Positions 48,468-57,982 of a stretch of DNA of 64,000 nt are shown piece by piece. The DNA is from Corynebacterium breve (lineage in GTDB: Bacteria; Actinomycetota; Actinomycetes; Mycobacteriales; Mycobacteriaceae): contig NZ_CP126969.1 in NCBI RefSeq assembly GCF_030252165.1, positions 1,550,001 to 1,614,000 on the forward strand, in the 5' to 3' direction. The translations under genes were made by a program, and so were the position numbers. Below the pieces are notes generated by a model. That model saw only the letters and a program-made list of their open reading frames with translations. It had not been told where the DNA came from and did not search any database. The first letter of the stretch is position 1; the number at the start of each line of letters is the position of its first letter.

Positions 48468-49202
48468 ATGAGCACCTCGCTAAACGCACGAACGCCGCGC
48501 CGCATCCCGGCTGCGGCGTTCGTGCTGGGTTACGGGGTGCTTGCTATTGCTGCGGTTGTGCTCATAGTGCTGCTGGTTAGCCACGAAGCCGAGGCTGACG
48601 ATCCCATCAAGCCCGGCGCGCTTCCGCCTCCCCCAGGGCCGCCGCCCGGCACCGAGGTAACTCACGCCGAATCTCAGGTCCAGCCCTGGCTTATCGACGA
48701 TGCCACGTTCGTCCGCACCAATTCGGGCATGACACTTACCGGTGAGCTCACCGAAGCCGCAATGTCCGATACCGAAGCACTTGCCAACAACATGGACCAC
48801 ATGCTGTCCCAGAACTGCTTGGACAATATCGGGCTGCAGGCTCCGGACAATCTCCAGGTTGATGTGTGGGGTTTTTGCTACAGCTCCATGCGTCCTGATC
48901 TCATCAGCGGGTACATCGATCAGGCGGTTGAGGATAAGGCCGATTCGATGACAATGCTGTCGTATCCGCTGGAGAACCACCAAAAGCAGGTGTTTTTCAC
49001 TTGGTTTGCTGACTCCGCGGAAGAACAGGAAGAGATTGAGAAACTCTGGGACGACTACAAGCGCGACCCCGACATTTATCTAGTATCTCTCACTGTGTAC
49101 GGCCCAGACGTGGTCATCGTGTCTGATCTGCGTAAAGGCGAAGAGAGAAGTCGTCTCGCCGCCCCGACGAACAAAGTGCTGCAAGACATTTACGGGCGCT
49201 AA
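48468..49202 (+). CDS. Membrane-anchored envelope protein, shorter form (cluster member 3)
   Basis: 244 residues from ATG 48468 (MSTSLNARTPRRIP); a GTG at 48420 would add a hydrophobic 16-residue prefix without a ribosome site. A short basic cytoplasmic tail is followed by one membrane helix (AAFVLGYGVLAIAAVVLIVLL), a Pro-rich linker and an exported domain. That domain has two Cys (QNCLDN; GFCYSS) spaced 20 residues apart, like members 1 and 2 but more diverged. It lies 49 bp after member 2 in the same direction and ends one base from the converging protease gene. Confidence 0.7.
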   Translation: MSTSLNARTPRRIPAAAFVLGYGVLAIAAVVLIVLLVSHEAEADDPIKPGALPPPPGPPPGTEVTHAESQVQPWLIDDATFVRTNSGMTLTGELTEAAMSDTEALANNMDHMLSQNCLDNIGLQAPDNLQVDVWGFCYSSMRPDLISGYIDQAVEDKADSMTMLSYPLENHQKQVFFTWFADSAEEQEEIEKLWDDYKRDPDIYLVSLTVYGPDVVIVSDLRKGEERSRLAAPTNKVLQDIYGR

Positions 49203-49203
49203 G

Positions 49204-50154
49204 CTACCACTCTTGTTCAACCCACTGGGCATTTCCGACGATGACGTCGATCACCGCTAAGGCTTGTTCCATGGATGCGTAGGACATAATCAGATTCGAT
49301 TCGTCGGGGTTGCTGCAATCGGTTTGCGGCGCGCCGGCCTCGGTTCCTGATACGACGCCAATGATCGCCGCGCGACCGTTGACTTCAGTGAACACGGGCC
49401 CGCCCGAATCCCCTTTCGCTGCGCACACTGCTGCGATATCGCCGCGGGTTTCTACTTCTTCGCCGACATCATTGATCACCAACTGAATGCTGTTGGCTTG
49501 GTCAAATAGTCCGCAGGTGTAGCCGGTAGTCGCCCCTGTTTTGCACACGTTGACCAAAGGCTGAGCGAGCTGCACGACAAGTCCGGTCGGAATAGCATCA
49601 CCGACGACCTCCATCGCCCTTGTGGGATCAGTGATTTCGATGATTCCGATATCCACGCCGCCAGGAAGCTCCGGTGTCGGCGCACTGTACATCCCTGAAT
49701 AGATAAAACGCCCCGCCTCGGTGGCATAGTCCACGGCGGTGGATGCATTCGTTGGCCAGACAAGGTGACCTTCATGTCCACAGTGGCCTGCGGTAACCGC
49801 AAACGCGCGGCCGTCCTCGCCGGTGAAGCTAAAAGCCACAGTGCAGGATTGCGCGGTGAACTGCTCACCCGGTTGCGGGTAGTGATCGGTGGACTGAATC
49901 TTCGTTCCCGGTGCCCACGGTGCCACCGCTGGTGCCAGAACCGTGGACACGGGGACTACGTTCGGGTCCACTGGCTCTGGTGTTTGCGCGATCTGGGTCT
50001 GCTCTGGATCGTCGGCTACCAGCATTGAGCTGTGTTCCACTTTGGTCATTCCCGACCAAACGATGACTGCGACGACGAAAGCGACCACGACGACGAGCGC
50101 CGTCCACGTAGTCAGCCCGTCGTCGTGGTCGCTGCGGGTGCGTGCTTCTGCCAC
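49204..50154 (-). CDS. Membrane-anchored trypsin-like serine protease
   Basis: 316 residues from GTG 50154, three bases after the small upstream gene. An N-terminal cytoplasmic tail is followed by one membrane helix (TALVVVVAFVVAVIVW), so the protease domain is outside. The chymotrypsin-fold triad is His in AVTAGHCG, Asp in GGVDIGIIEI and Ser in AAVCAAKGDSGGPVF. Two Cys pairs are plausible. It lies tail-to-tail with the three envelope-protein genes, one base apart, which suggests a functional connection, though none is shown. Confidence 0.85.
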   Translation of the reverse strand: MAEARTRSDHDDGLTTWTALVVVVAFVVAVIVWSGMTKVEHSSMLVADDPEQTQIAQTPEPVDPNVVPVSTVLAPAVAPWAPGTKIQSTDHYPQPGEQFTAQSCTVAFSFTGEDGRAFAVTAGHCGHEGHLVWPTNASTAVDYATEAGRFIYSGMYSAPTPELPGGVDIGIIEITDPTRAMEVVGDAIPTGLVVQLAQPLVNVCKTGATTGYTCGLFDQANSIQLVINDVGEEVETRGDIAAVCAAKGDSGGPVFTEVNGRAAIIGVVSGTEAGAPQTDCSNPDESNLIMSYASMEQALAVIDVIVGNAQWVEQEW

Positions 50155-50157
50155 GTG

Positions 50158-50289
50158 CTATTCGCCGTCGGACGAAAGTCCTTCAGCTTCCTTCTTTTCT
50201 TCTTCAGCCTGAATCTTGAGATCCCGGAGAAACTTCTCTGGATCAAACTCTGTGAAGTACTCGGGGCCAGCAAACTGTTCCTGTGCCAT
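50158..50289 (-). CDS. Small acidic protein between thrC and the protease gene
   Basis: 43 residues from ATG 50289, with CTAGGAGC upstream. It begins MAQEQFAGPEYFTEFDPEKF and has a highly charged helical C-terminal half (KIQAEEEKKEAEGL). It starts 16 bp after the thrC stop and ends three bases before the protease GTG, so the three may be read as one unit. No family is recognised. Confidence 0.6.
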   Translation of the reverse strand: MAQEQFAGPEYFTEFDPEKFLRDLKIQAEEEKKEAEGLSSDGE

Positions 50290-50305
50290 GTGATGCTCCT
50301 AGCTA

Positions 50306-51748
50306 CTACTTTTCACTGTTCTGAACAGAGGAAGAAATGAATTCCTCCACCTTTTCTGCATCGTTCGGCAGATCAGTAACAAACCGGTCAGCATCCATGA
50401 TGCCCTTAAAACGCTCCGGAGTAACAGGTTCCTTGCCGATTGCCTCAACGATCGTTTCGGAGAACTTCACCGGCAGTGCGGTCTCTAGAACCACGATCGG
50501 GGTGTCCACCTGGTCCTGCCACTGTCGCGCGACTTTAACGCCGTCAGCTGTATGAGGATCTACGACGATGTCGAAGTTCTCGTAGGTCTCGCGGATCGTT
50601 TCCACGCGGTCAGCATGGGTCGATTTGCCGGAGAGGAAGCCAAAGGTGTCGCGGACTGCGGTGCGAGAGGCATCGTCGTCAAGCGCAAAACCACCCTCGC
50701 GCACCTTGATGCCAAACAGCTCTGCTGTGGTTGCGGCGTCGCGGTCGAGGACGTCGAAGATGAAGCGCTCAAAGTTGGAGGCCTTGGAGATATCCATCGA
50801 TGGCGACGACGTAGCCAGCGTTTCTGCGGCGGAGCGCGGAATGTACTTGCCTGTGGTGAAGAAGTCATTGAGAACGTCGTTCTCGTTGGTTGCCACGATC
50901 AAGCGATCGATCGGCAGCCCCATTTGGCGGGCGATGTGGCCAGCGCAAATGTCGCCGAAGTTGCCCGTTGGAACAGAGAAAGACAGCTTCTGGTCGTTGG
51001 ACTCGGTCGCGCGCAGGTACGTAGAGATGTAGTAGACGGTCTGTGCGAGCAAGCGCGCCCAGTTGATCGAGTTCACCGCGCCGATGCGGTACTCGCGCTT
51101 GAAGTCAGCGTCGGCGTTCACGGCCTTTACAATGTCCTGGCAATCGTCGAAAACGCCGTCGAGTGCCACATTAAAGATGTTGGGATCGTCCAACCCGAAC
51201 ATCTGCGCCTGCTGGAACGGAGTCATGCGACCGGCAGGGGTCAGCATGAACACGCGGATTCCGCTGCGCCCGCGCATCGCGTACTCCGCCGACGAGCCCG
51301 TATCGCCCGAGGTAGCGCCTAGGATGTTGATGGTCTCGTCGCGACGACCCAACTCGTACTCGAAGAGCTCACCCAAAAGCTGCATCGCCATATCTTTAAA
51401 CGCGGCGGTTGGGCCGTCGGAGAGGTGCGCGATCAACAGGTGCTCGTCGACACGCGTCACTGGGACAATGTCCTCGGTTTCAAATACCGGGGTGCGGTAA
51501 GCCCGTGCTGCAATCGCCTCAATATCGTCGTGCGGGATGTCGTCGATATAGAGCTTGAGGATCTCCGCTGCTAGTGCCGCGTAACCGTGCTCGGCGAGCA
51601 GACCGCGCCAGGTGGTTAGCGTTGCGTCGTCGATACGCGGGTATTCGACCGGCATATAAAGACCACCATCCGGTGCGAGCCCGGAAAGCAGGATATCGGT
51701 GAATTTGAAGGGGGTACGTGAAGAATCGCGAGTTGAAATGTAATCCAC
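50306..51748 (-). CDS. thrC: Threonine synthase
   Basis: 480 residues from GTG 51748 (MDYISTRDSSRTPFKF). A longer frame upstream is not protein-like. It is a class-2 (yeast/proteobacterial-length) threonine synthase. The PLP lysine is in DGPTAAFKDMAMQLLGE, with ATSGDTGSSAEYAM, SINWARLLAQTVYY and SVPTGNFGDICAG. It converts O-phosphohomoserine to threonine. It sits away from hom-thrB, as in C. glutamicum. It is divergent from the MFS gene across about 125 bp. Confidence 0.95.
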   Translation of the reverse strand: MDYISTRDSSRTPFKFTDILLSGLAPDGGLYMPVEYPRIDDATLTTWRGLLAEHGYAALAAEILKLYIDDIPHDDIEAIAARAYRTPVFETEDIVPVTRVDEHLLIAHLSDGPTAAFKDMAMQLLGELFEYELGRRDETINILGATSGDTGSSAEYAMRGRSGIRVFMLTPAGRMTPFQQAQMFGLDDPNIFNVALDGVFDDCQDIVKAVNADADFKREYRIGAVNSINWARLLAQTVYYISTYLRATESNDQKLSFSVPTGNFGDICAGHIARQMGLPIDRLIVATNENDVLNDFFTTGKYIPRSAAETLATSSPSMDISKASNFERFIFDVLDRDAATTAELFGIKVREGGFALDDDASRTAVRDTFGFLSGKSTHADRVETIRETYENFDIVVDPHTADGVKVARQWQDQVDTPIVVLETALPVKFSETIVEAIGKEPVTPERFKGIMDADRFVTDLPNDAEKVEEFISSSVQNSEK

Positions 51749-51872
51749 ACCGATTACCTTACGTTGCCACGGCCCGCGGTGGTGCAATCCCCGGCACCAC
51801 TTATGGCACAGACTCGGATTCATTGAGTTAAAGTATGGCCCAGGTCACGTTTAGGGAGTAGAGTCTATCACC

Positions 51873-53180
51873 ATGTCTTACCCAGATCCGCGCGAAGTGG
51901 TTACCCGGAAGGCGCTGATCGTCTGGGGAACCGCAGTTCTTGCTTATATTATTGCTATTTTGGGCCGCACGTCGTTCGGCGTCGCAGGCGTGGAAGCCAT
52001 CGACCGATTCGGGGTCGATGCGTCCCGCATCGCCGTGTTTACCGCCGTGCAGGTGGGTGTGTATGCCTTCTGCCAGATCCCAATGGGGCTTGGTATCGAC
52101 CGCTTCGGCCCGCGCCGCATGCTTGTTGCCGGTGCCCTGGTCATGGCTATTGGCCAGGTTATTTTGGGCTTTACGACGAACTACTGGGTCGCTATTTTCG
52201 CCCGCATCCTGATCGGCGGCGGCGACGCTTCGGCATTCCTCTCGGTGATGCGCATTCTGCCGTACTGGTTCCCGATCAAGAAAACTCCCCTGTTCACGCA
52301 GTTTTCGGCGTCGCTGGGGCAGTTTGGCCAGTTCCTGTCCGCGGTTCCATTCCTCTGGTTGCTCAACGCTCAAGGCTGGACGATTGCTTTTACCAGCCTG
52401 GGTGCCATCGGTGTTTTGCTGTGCATCGCGATCTGGGTCGCAGTAGAAGATGCCCCGGAAGGAGCTAGCGCCACAAAGACCGAACGGGTGTCTTTAGGCT
52501 ATTCGCTGAAGACAGTTTTCACTTCAGCAACCTGTTGGCAGGCGTTTTTCATTCACTACATGTCAATGCTGTCCGGCATCCTTTTCGCTCTGCTGTGGGG
52601 CCTGCCGTTAATGACGCTCGGCATGGGGCTATCCACCTCAACTGCGGGCATGGTCTTGATGATCTTCTCGCTGGTCACCATGTGTGCCGGGCCGGTGATG
52701 GGTTGGGTCTCCACACGGGCAGGAAGCACTCGCGACACGGTAGCGATTATCCTTGCGATCTTTCACTTCATCGTGTGGGCGATCTTTTTCTCGTCTGAAG
52801 AACCGCGCGGCTTGGTCGCTGTCATCATGGTAAACGTTGTTATGGCCTTTCTAACCTTGTCCTCGAACTACGGATTCGACCAGGTGCGCGAGCGCCTACC
52901 AAAGTCCGTCGTGGCAACAGGTACCGGCATGGGCAACATGGGTGCCTTCCTCGCCGCAATGGTCGCCTCCCAGGTTGTCGGCCTGCTGCTCGATCACTCC
53001 TCGCACGGCAATGCCTTCACGTGGGCCGATTTCCGTTACGCATGGGTCGCGGTGTTCATCATCTGGGCCATTGGCATTATCGGCGCAATCGTCTCGGGCA
53101 GGATGATCGCCCGCTCGGCGAAGAAGGCGGAGCACCACGTTGTCATCGTCGACGAGCAAGCACCAACTAACGACGACTAA
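51873..53180 (+). CDS. Major facilitator superfamily transporter
   Basis: 435 residues with twelve likely membrane helices. An MFS motif-A variant is visible after helix 2 (GLGIDRFGPRRMLVAG). Helix 4-5 region RILIGGGDASAFLSVMRILPYWF resembles the motif of nitrate/organic-anion MFS members. A long central loop carries KTERVSLGYS. The tail is hydrophilic and contains His/Asp. The substrate is not predictable. The stop overlaps the following minus-strand gene by four bases. Confidence 0.85.
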   Translation: MSYPDPREVVTRKALIVWGTAVLAYIIAILGRTSFGVAGVEAIDRFGVDASRIAVFTAVQVGVYAFCQIPMGLGIDRFGPRRMLVAGALVMAIGQVILGFTTNYWVAIFARILIGGGDASAFLSVMRILPYWFPIKKTPLFTQFSASLGQFGQFLSAVPFLWLLNAQGWTIAFTSLGAIGVLLCIAIWVAVEDAPEGASATKTERVSLGYSLKTVFTSATCWQAFFIHYMSMLSGILFALLWGLPLMTLGMGLSTSTAGMVLMIFSLVTMCAGPVMGWVSTRAGSTRDTVAIILAIFHFIVWAIFFSSEEPRGLVAVIMVNVVMAFLTLSSNYGFDQVRERLPKSVVATGTGMGNMGAFLAAMVASQVVGLLLDHSSHGNAFTWADFRYAWVAVFIIWAIGIIGAIVSGRMIARSAKKAEHHVVIVDEQAPTNDD

Positions 53181-53452
53181 GCACGCGGTGGTTCAGTCCG
53201 GCCAGTAAGGATATCGATCACGCTGCGGATTGCGGCGTCGCCGATGGTTGGCGAGCTTGGACCGTTTGGGCGTGGTTGTGTGTCCCCGCCCAGCACTGTC
53301 ACTCCGGGAGTAGTTACGGTCAAAGAAAGCTCTGTGCCGTCCAAGGTGATTGGGGCGCGTTTGTCCACTCCCGCCACTTCGGCGGCCTTCACTAGTGCGA
53401 CAAGGTCTGCGTAGGTTGCGTCTTCCAGGTTGATTTTCATATTGAGTGCCAT
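53177..53452 (-). CDS. Small conserved protein downstream of glnE
   Basis: 91 residues, MALNMKINLEDATYADL, with an internal ATG at residue 5 as an alternative start. The first half forms a compact alpha/beta pattern (ATYADLVALVKAAEVAGV; ITLDGTELSLTV). A Pro/Gly-rich linker and a C-terminal helix (GDAAIRSVIDIL) follow. It is 54 bp downstream of glnE on the same strand. No function is recognised. Confidence 0.65.
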   Translation of the reverse strand: MALNMKINLEDATYADLVALVKAAEVAGVDKRAPITLDGTELSLTVTTPGVTVLGGDTQPRPNGPSSPTIGDAAIRSVIDILTGRTEPPRA

Positions 53453-53506
53453 GACCTCAGCCTACGCTGACCTGCTTAAACGCACATCGGGGTAAACCCT
53501 GAAATT

Positions 53507-56500
53507 CTATTCTGCAAACTCGTGCGTTGGCGCTTCACCCCAGAAAACCTCCTCCACTACCGCGTAGCTGCGTCGGGTGAGACGTAAATACTCTTCGAGG
53601 AAATCTTGGTTGTGATGCGGATCAAAGCCGGCGGCACCAGCCACCTGTGCCAATAGTGGCCCTGGGGTTGGTAGTTGATCAGTTCGCTTGCCGCGCACCA
53701 ACACCAAGGCGTTGCGTGCGTTGGTTGCCATCAGCCACGCCTCTTGCAGGGTCCTCACCTGTAGTGGCTCAATGATGTTGTTGGCCTTGTCCGAGGCTAA
53801 GAAGTCCAGCACCTCCAACGTGGATGTGTTGTGCAGTTCAGGATGCTCGTGTGCATGCATCATCGTGAGCAGCTGCACCGTCCACTCGATATCTGAAAGC
53901 GCACCGCGCCCCAGCTTCGTGTGGGTGTTTTTGTCCGCACCTCGAGGCAGGCGTTCATTATCTACACGCGCCTTGATGCGGCGGATCTCGCGGATATCGG
54001 CTGCCGTCGCACCCGCTTTGGGATACCGGAATTGATCAATCATGAGCAAGAACTGCTCGCCTACGTCCGCATCACCTGCAACCAACGTGGCTCGCTGCAG
54101 GGCCTGCTTCTCCCACACCTCGCCCCATTCGCTGTAGTAGCGCTCGTAGGAATTGATCGTTCGCACAACCGCACCGGATCGGCCCTCTGGCCGAAGCCCC
54201 AGATCAACTTCTAGCGGCGGGTCGCCGGAAGGCTTGGACAAGCGCCTGCGCATTTGATCGATGATGCGGGTCGCCCACGTCAGTGCATCATGCTCGTCGA
54301 CACCATCGACGGGCTCAGCGACGATCATGACATCGGCATCGGACCCATAGCCCAGTTCCTTGCCTCCGAGTCGCCCCATGCCGATCACCGCGATGCGGGC
54401 GAGCGGCTCGTCGTAGTCATGCGCTAGGAGATCTGCGCGGATTTCGGCGCGCAGTGCCGCCTCAAGCACCGCGTCCCACACCCAGGTCAGCTCCTCGCAC
54501 ACCTGGCGCACGTCCATAAAATCGAGCAGGTCGGCAGCTGCGATCCGGGCGAGTTCCGTGCGGCGCAGCGCGCGAGCCACGTTCACGGCTTTGTCTGGAT
54601 CCTGATGACGTTTCGACGACGCCACGAGCGCCTTAAACACCTGATCGGGAGCGGTATCAAGAAGCTTCGGGCCCTTCGCGCCATCGCCGAGCATCTTCAC
54701 CACATCCGGGGCGCGGATAATAAGGTCCGCGGTGTACGGCGAGGTGCCCAAGATATGCATGAGGCGCTGGCCGACGATACCTTCGTCGCGAAGCATGCGT
54801 AGGAACCAGGTGCGGTCGAAAGCCGCATCGGAAAGCTTGCGGTAGTTCAACAATCCGGCGTCTGGGTCCGCTGTTTCTGCCAGCCATTCCATCAGCGTTG
54901 GCAAGAGAATTGCTTGGAGCTTGGACTTGCGCGATGCTCCCTTGGCTAGGGCCGTCAGGTGTTCGAAAGCACGGTCTGGGTGCAGGTAACCCAGCGCGGC
55001 AAGCTGGAGTTTCGCGGCCTCTGGCGACAAACTCGCCTCGCCCACCGACATCGTGACCACGGTGTTCAGCAGCGGGCGGTAGAAAAGCTTTGCGTGCAGG
55101 TCGGAGACAATCCGACGGACCTTTTTCAGGTGTTGTTCCAGCTCTTTTGTAGCAGTGCGTTTAGTCGTCGCCGCGAATCCGGCGGTTGCCGCCAACCATT
55201 TGCGGTTGTGCGTGTCGTCGATAGCAGGCAGCGTGTGTGTGCGACGGAAGCGGTGGAGCTGCAGCCTGTGCTCAAGCAACCGGAGGAACTCGTAGGCGGC
55301 GATCAGACTCTTGGTGTCTTCGCGTCCGATGTATCCCCCGCCAGACAGAGCTTCGAGGGCCTTGATGGTGTTAAGCACGCGCAAGGATTCGTCGATTCGC
55401 CCGTGGACCAGCTGCAGCAGCTGAACCGCGAACTCTACGTCGCGCAGGCCACCGGAACCGAGTTTCAGCTCGCGCTCGCGCATATCGCCGGGGACGTTTT
55501 CCAGCACACGCCGACGCATCGCTTGGATATCGTCCACGAAGGATTCGCGCTGGCTGGCCTCCCACACCATCGGGTCAACTGCGTCCTTGTATTTCTGCCC
55601 CAGCGGAATGTGTCCCGTCATCGGGCGAGCCTTGAGCAACGCTTGGAACTCCCAGGTCTCTGCCCACCGCTTGTAATAGGCAATGTGGGAATCCAGAGTG
55701 CGCACCAACGCACCGGACTTGCCTTCGGGACGCAGGTTTGCATCGACCTCGAAGAAGCACGAAGAGCCAATCCGGTTGAATTCTGAAGCCAATCGTGTGG
55801 CTTTCGGAGTGGCTGGCTCGGCAACGAAGATGACGTCCACGTCGGAGATGTAGTTCAACTCTTGGGCGCCACATTTGCCCATCGCAATGATCGCAAGCTG
55901 GCTATCAACCTCATCGTCGCCATACACTCCGCGTACTGCCACTGCGAGCGCAGCGGTCAGTGCTGCGTCGGCAGCATCGGTGAGAAGACCAGTGACTGTG
56001 GTGTAATCCAGCTCCTTGTGCTCACCGCCGTGGCCTTTGCGGGCGGCAAAGGTTCCTGCCAAGTCCGCAGCACCAATCCGCATCATCAAGGTGCGGTAGG
56101 CGAAACGCAGAGCCTTCTTGGCCTCGGTGCCGGTGATGGCGGCGCGGTAGGTACCCTCTCGATCCAATTCTGGTGTTCCAACGCACCATGGCTCCGGCGC
56201 AGCGGACACAGCAGAAAGCATGTGGTGAAAAATCTCGCCACGGCTGGGACGCGGCTTGCCAAACTCTCGCCACAGTTCCGGGTGTGCCGCAAGGTGATCA
56301 CCGAGTGCTGTCGAGCCGCCGATGAGCGCCATAAATCTGACGCGCACGGTGTCGTCGTTAAGCAATGCTTCGCGCAACTCCGAATAGCCTGCTCCCAGAT
56401 TTTCCATGACACGCCTTGCCGTGTTGAGCGCAAGGTCCGGATCGCCCGAACCCGCGAGCGTCCAGCGGATTGCCGGATCGTCCCACCCCAGAACTTCTAG

Positions 56501-56575
56501 GTCCTCTGTGGCGTTGGCACCAGTCAAGCCTAAGGCCGCAGGTGACGGGAGAGTTGAACGCGGAGCGGCAGCCAT
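53507..56575 (-). CDS. glnE: Bifunctional glutamine synthetase adenylyltransferase/adenylyl-removing enzyme
   Basis: 1022 residues from ATG 56575 (MAAAPRSTLPSP) after AAAGGAGGACG. Two nucleotidyltransferase domains are visible: the N-terminal deadenylylase with IAMGKCGAQELNYISDVDVIFV, and the C-terminal adenylylase with IGMGRLGGKELGYGSDADVMIV. Each is followed by its HD-like helical region, and a regulatory helical domain lies between. It attaches or removes AMP on the GlnA tyrosine in response to nitrogen status. It lies 11 bp after glnA2, and the pair is co-transcribed in relatives. Confidence 0.97.
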   Translation of the reverse strand: MAAAPRSTLPSPAALGLTGANATEDLEVLGWDDPAIRWTLAGSGDPDLALNTARRVMENLGAGYSELREALLNDDTVRVRFMALIGGSTALGDHLAAHPELWREFGKPRPSRGEIFHHMLSAVSAAPEPWCVGTPELDREGTYRAAITGTEAKKALRFAYRTLMMRIGAADLAGTFAARKGHGGEHKELDYTTVTGLLTDAADAALTAALAVAVRGVYGDDEVDSQLAIIAMGKCGAQELNYISDVDVIFVAEPATPKATRLASEFNRIGSSCFFEVDANLRPEGKSGALVRTLDSHIAYYKRWAETWEFQALLKARPMTGHIPLGQKYKDAVDPMVWEASQRESFVDDIQAMRRRVLENVPGDMRERELKLGSGGLRDVEFAVQLLQLVHGRIDESLRVLNTIKALEALSGGGYIGREDTKSLIAAYEFLRLLEHRLQLHRFRRTHTLPAIDDTHNRKWLAATAGFAATTKRTATKELEQHLKKVRRIVSDLHAKLFYRPLLNTVVTMSVGEASLSPEAAKLQLAALGYLHPDRAFEHLTALAKGASRKSKLQAILLPTLMEWLAETADPDAGLLNYRKLSDAAFDRTWFLRMLRDEGIVGQRLMHILGTSPYTADLIIRAPDVVKMLGDGAKGPKLLDTAPDQVFKALVASSKRHQDPDKAVNVARALRRTELARIAAADLLDFMDVRQVCEELTWVWDAVLEAALRAEIRADLLAHDYDEPLARIAVIGMGRLGGKELGYGSDADVMIVAEPVDGVDEHDALTWATRIIDQMRRRLSKPSGDPPLEVDLGLRPEGRSGAVVRTINSYERYYSEWGEVWEKQALQRATLVAGDADVGEQFLLMIDQFRYPKAGATAADIREIRRIKARVDNERLPRGADKNTHTKLGRGALSDIEWTVQLLTMMHAHEHPELHNTSTLEVLDFLASDKANNIIEPLQVRTLQEAWLMATNARNALVLVRGKRTDQLPTPGPLLAQVAGAAGFDPHHNQDFLEEYLRLTRRSYAVVEEVFWGEAPTHEFAE

Positions 56576-56586
56576 GACGTCCTCCT

Positions 56587-57918
56587 TTACAAATCCAGGT
56601 TGGTGGCGATTTCCCACTCGGTTACTTGCGAGGTGTATTCATGCCACTCATCCCATTTCGAGCGCAGGAAGAACTCGAAAACCTGCTCGCCGAGAACTTC
56701 TGCCATGAACTCAGACTTCTCTAGGTGGCGCAGCGCTTCGTCCAGCGAGGACGGCAAATCGCGGTAGCCCATGGCGCGTCGCTCACGACGAGTCAACGCG
56801 AACACGTCATCCTCGGCGGGATCCCCGAGCTCATAACCTTCGCGAATGCCCTTGAGCCCCGCGGCGAACACCGCAGCGTAGGCGAGGTACGGATTCGCGC
56901 CCGAATCCAATGAACGCACCTCAACACGACGCGACTCCGGCTTGTGCAAGCGGTACGTAGGCACGCGGACCAGCGCCGAACGGTTGGAAATTCCCCACGT
57001 CACCGCGGTTGGAGCCTCGGAACCAAACTGCAGACGCTTATATGAGTTCACCCATTGATTGGTCACCGCGGAAATCTCATGCGCGTGTTCCAGGATGCCC
57101 GCGATGAACTGCCTGCCTGTGGTGGACAACGAAATCTCGTCGTCAGGATCGTGGAATGCGTTAGTGTCGCCTTCGAACAGCGAGACGTGCGTGTGCATCG
57201 CAGATCCCGCAAACTTCTCAAATGGCTTAGGCATAAATGTCGCTCGCACGCCAGACTGATGTGCCACGTTCTTGATCAAGTAGCGGAAGGTAACCACATT
57301 GTCTGCCATCGTGAGCACGTCGGCGTGACGCAAGTCAATTTCCTGTTGTCCCGGCGCGGTCTCATGGTGGGAGAACTCCGTCGCGATCCCCATCGCCTCA
57401 AGGGCAAGCATTGCTTGGCGACGAAACTTCGGCGCAACGTTTTGATTGGCCTGGTCGAAGTAACCACCGGTGTCAGCTGGCAGCGGGATGCCACTGGACT
57501 CGTCGAGGACATAGAACTCAATCTCGGGGCTGGCCATGCAGGTAAAACCCTCCTCGGCAGCCTGGGTCACCTGGCGGCGCAAGACCTGGCGCGGATCTAC
57601 GTAGGCCGGATTGCCATCCGGCATCGAAATATCGCAGAACATGCGCGCGGTCTGGAGATCAGGGTCATCGAGGTCGAAAGGCATGACCTGAAACGTCGAC
57701 GGATCCGGAAGTAGCAACGTGTCGGACTCCGAGATGCGGGTGAACCCTTCAATGGACGAGCCATCAAATCCAACGCCTTCTTCGAAGGCGGCTTCCAGCT
57801 CGATTGGGCTCATCATGACTGTCTTGAGGGAGCCAGCGATGTCGGTAAACCAGAGGCGGATGAAACGAATATCTCGCTCTTCGACGGCACTGAGCACAAA
57901 TTCCTGTTGACTGTTCAT
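56587..57918 (-). CDS. glnA2: Glutamine synthetase, GlnA2 type
   Basis: 443 residues from ATG 57918 (MNSQQEFVLSAVEER). GS fold signatures are FDGSSIEGFTRI, ASPEIEFYVLDES, FMPKPFEKFAGSAMHTHVS and NRSALVRVP. The region around the adenylylation tyrosine of GlnA reads DDVFALTRRERRAMG here, so that tyrosine is absent and GlnE control is unlikely. C. glutamicum GlnA2 is dispensable for glutamine synthesis, and relatives act on polyamines; the substrate is open. It is followed by glnE. Confidence 0.93.
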   Translation of the reverse strand: MNSQQEFVLSAVEERDIRFIRLWFTDIAGSLKTVMMSPIELEAAFEEGVGFDGSSIEGFTRISESDTLLLPDPSTFQVMPFDLDDPDLQTARMFCDISMPDGNPAYVDPRQVLRRQVTQAAEEGFTCMASPEIEFYVLDESSGIPLPADTGGYFDQANQNVAPKFRRQAMLALEAMGIATEFSHHETAPGQQEIDLRHADVLTMADNVVTFRYLIKNVAHQSGVRATFMPKPFEKFAGSAMHTHVSLFEGDTNAFHDPDDEISLSTTGRQFIAGILEHAHEISAVTNQWVNSYKRLQFGSEAPTAVTWGISNRSALVRVPTYRLHKPESRRVEVRSLDSGANPYLAYAAVFAAGLKGIREGYELGDPAEDDVFALTRRERRAMGYRDLPSSLDEALRHLEKSEFMAEVLGEQVFEFFLRSKWDEWHEYTSQVTEWEIATNLDL

Positions 57919-57982
57919 ACCTACCGACTGTAGCGGGAACAGAGGGCTAAGATTGAAGAAAACTACCCTAGGAAGGTCACAG

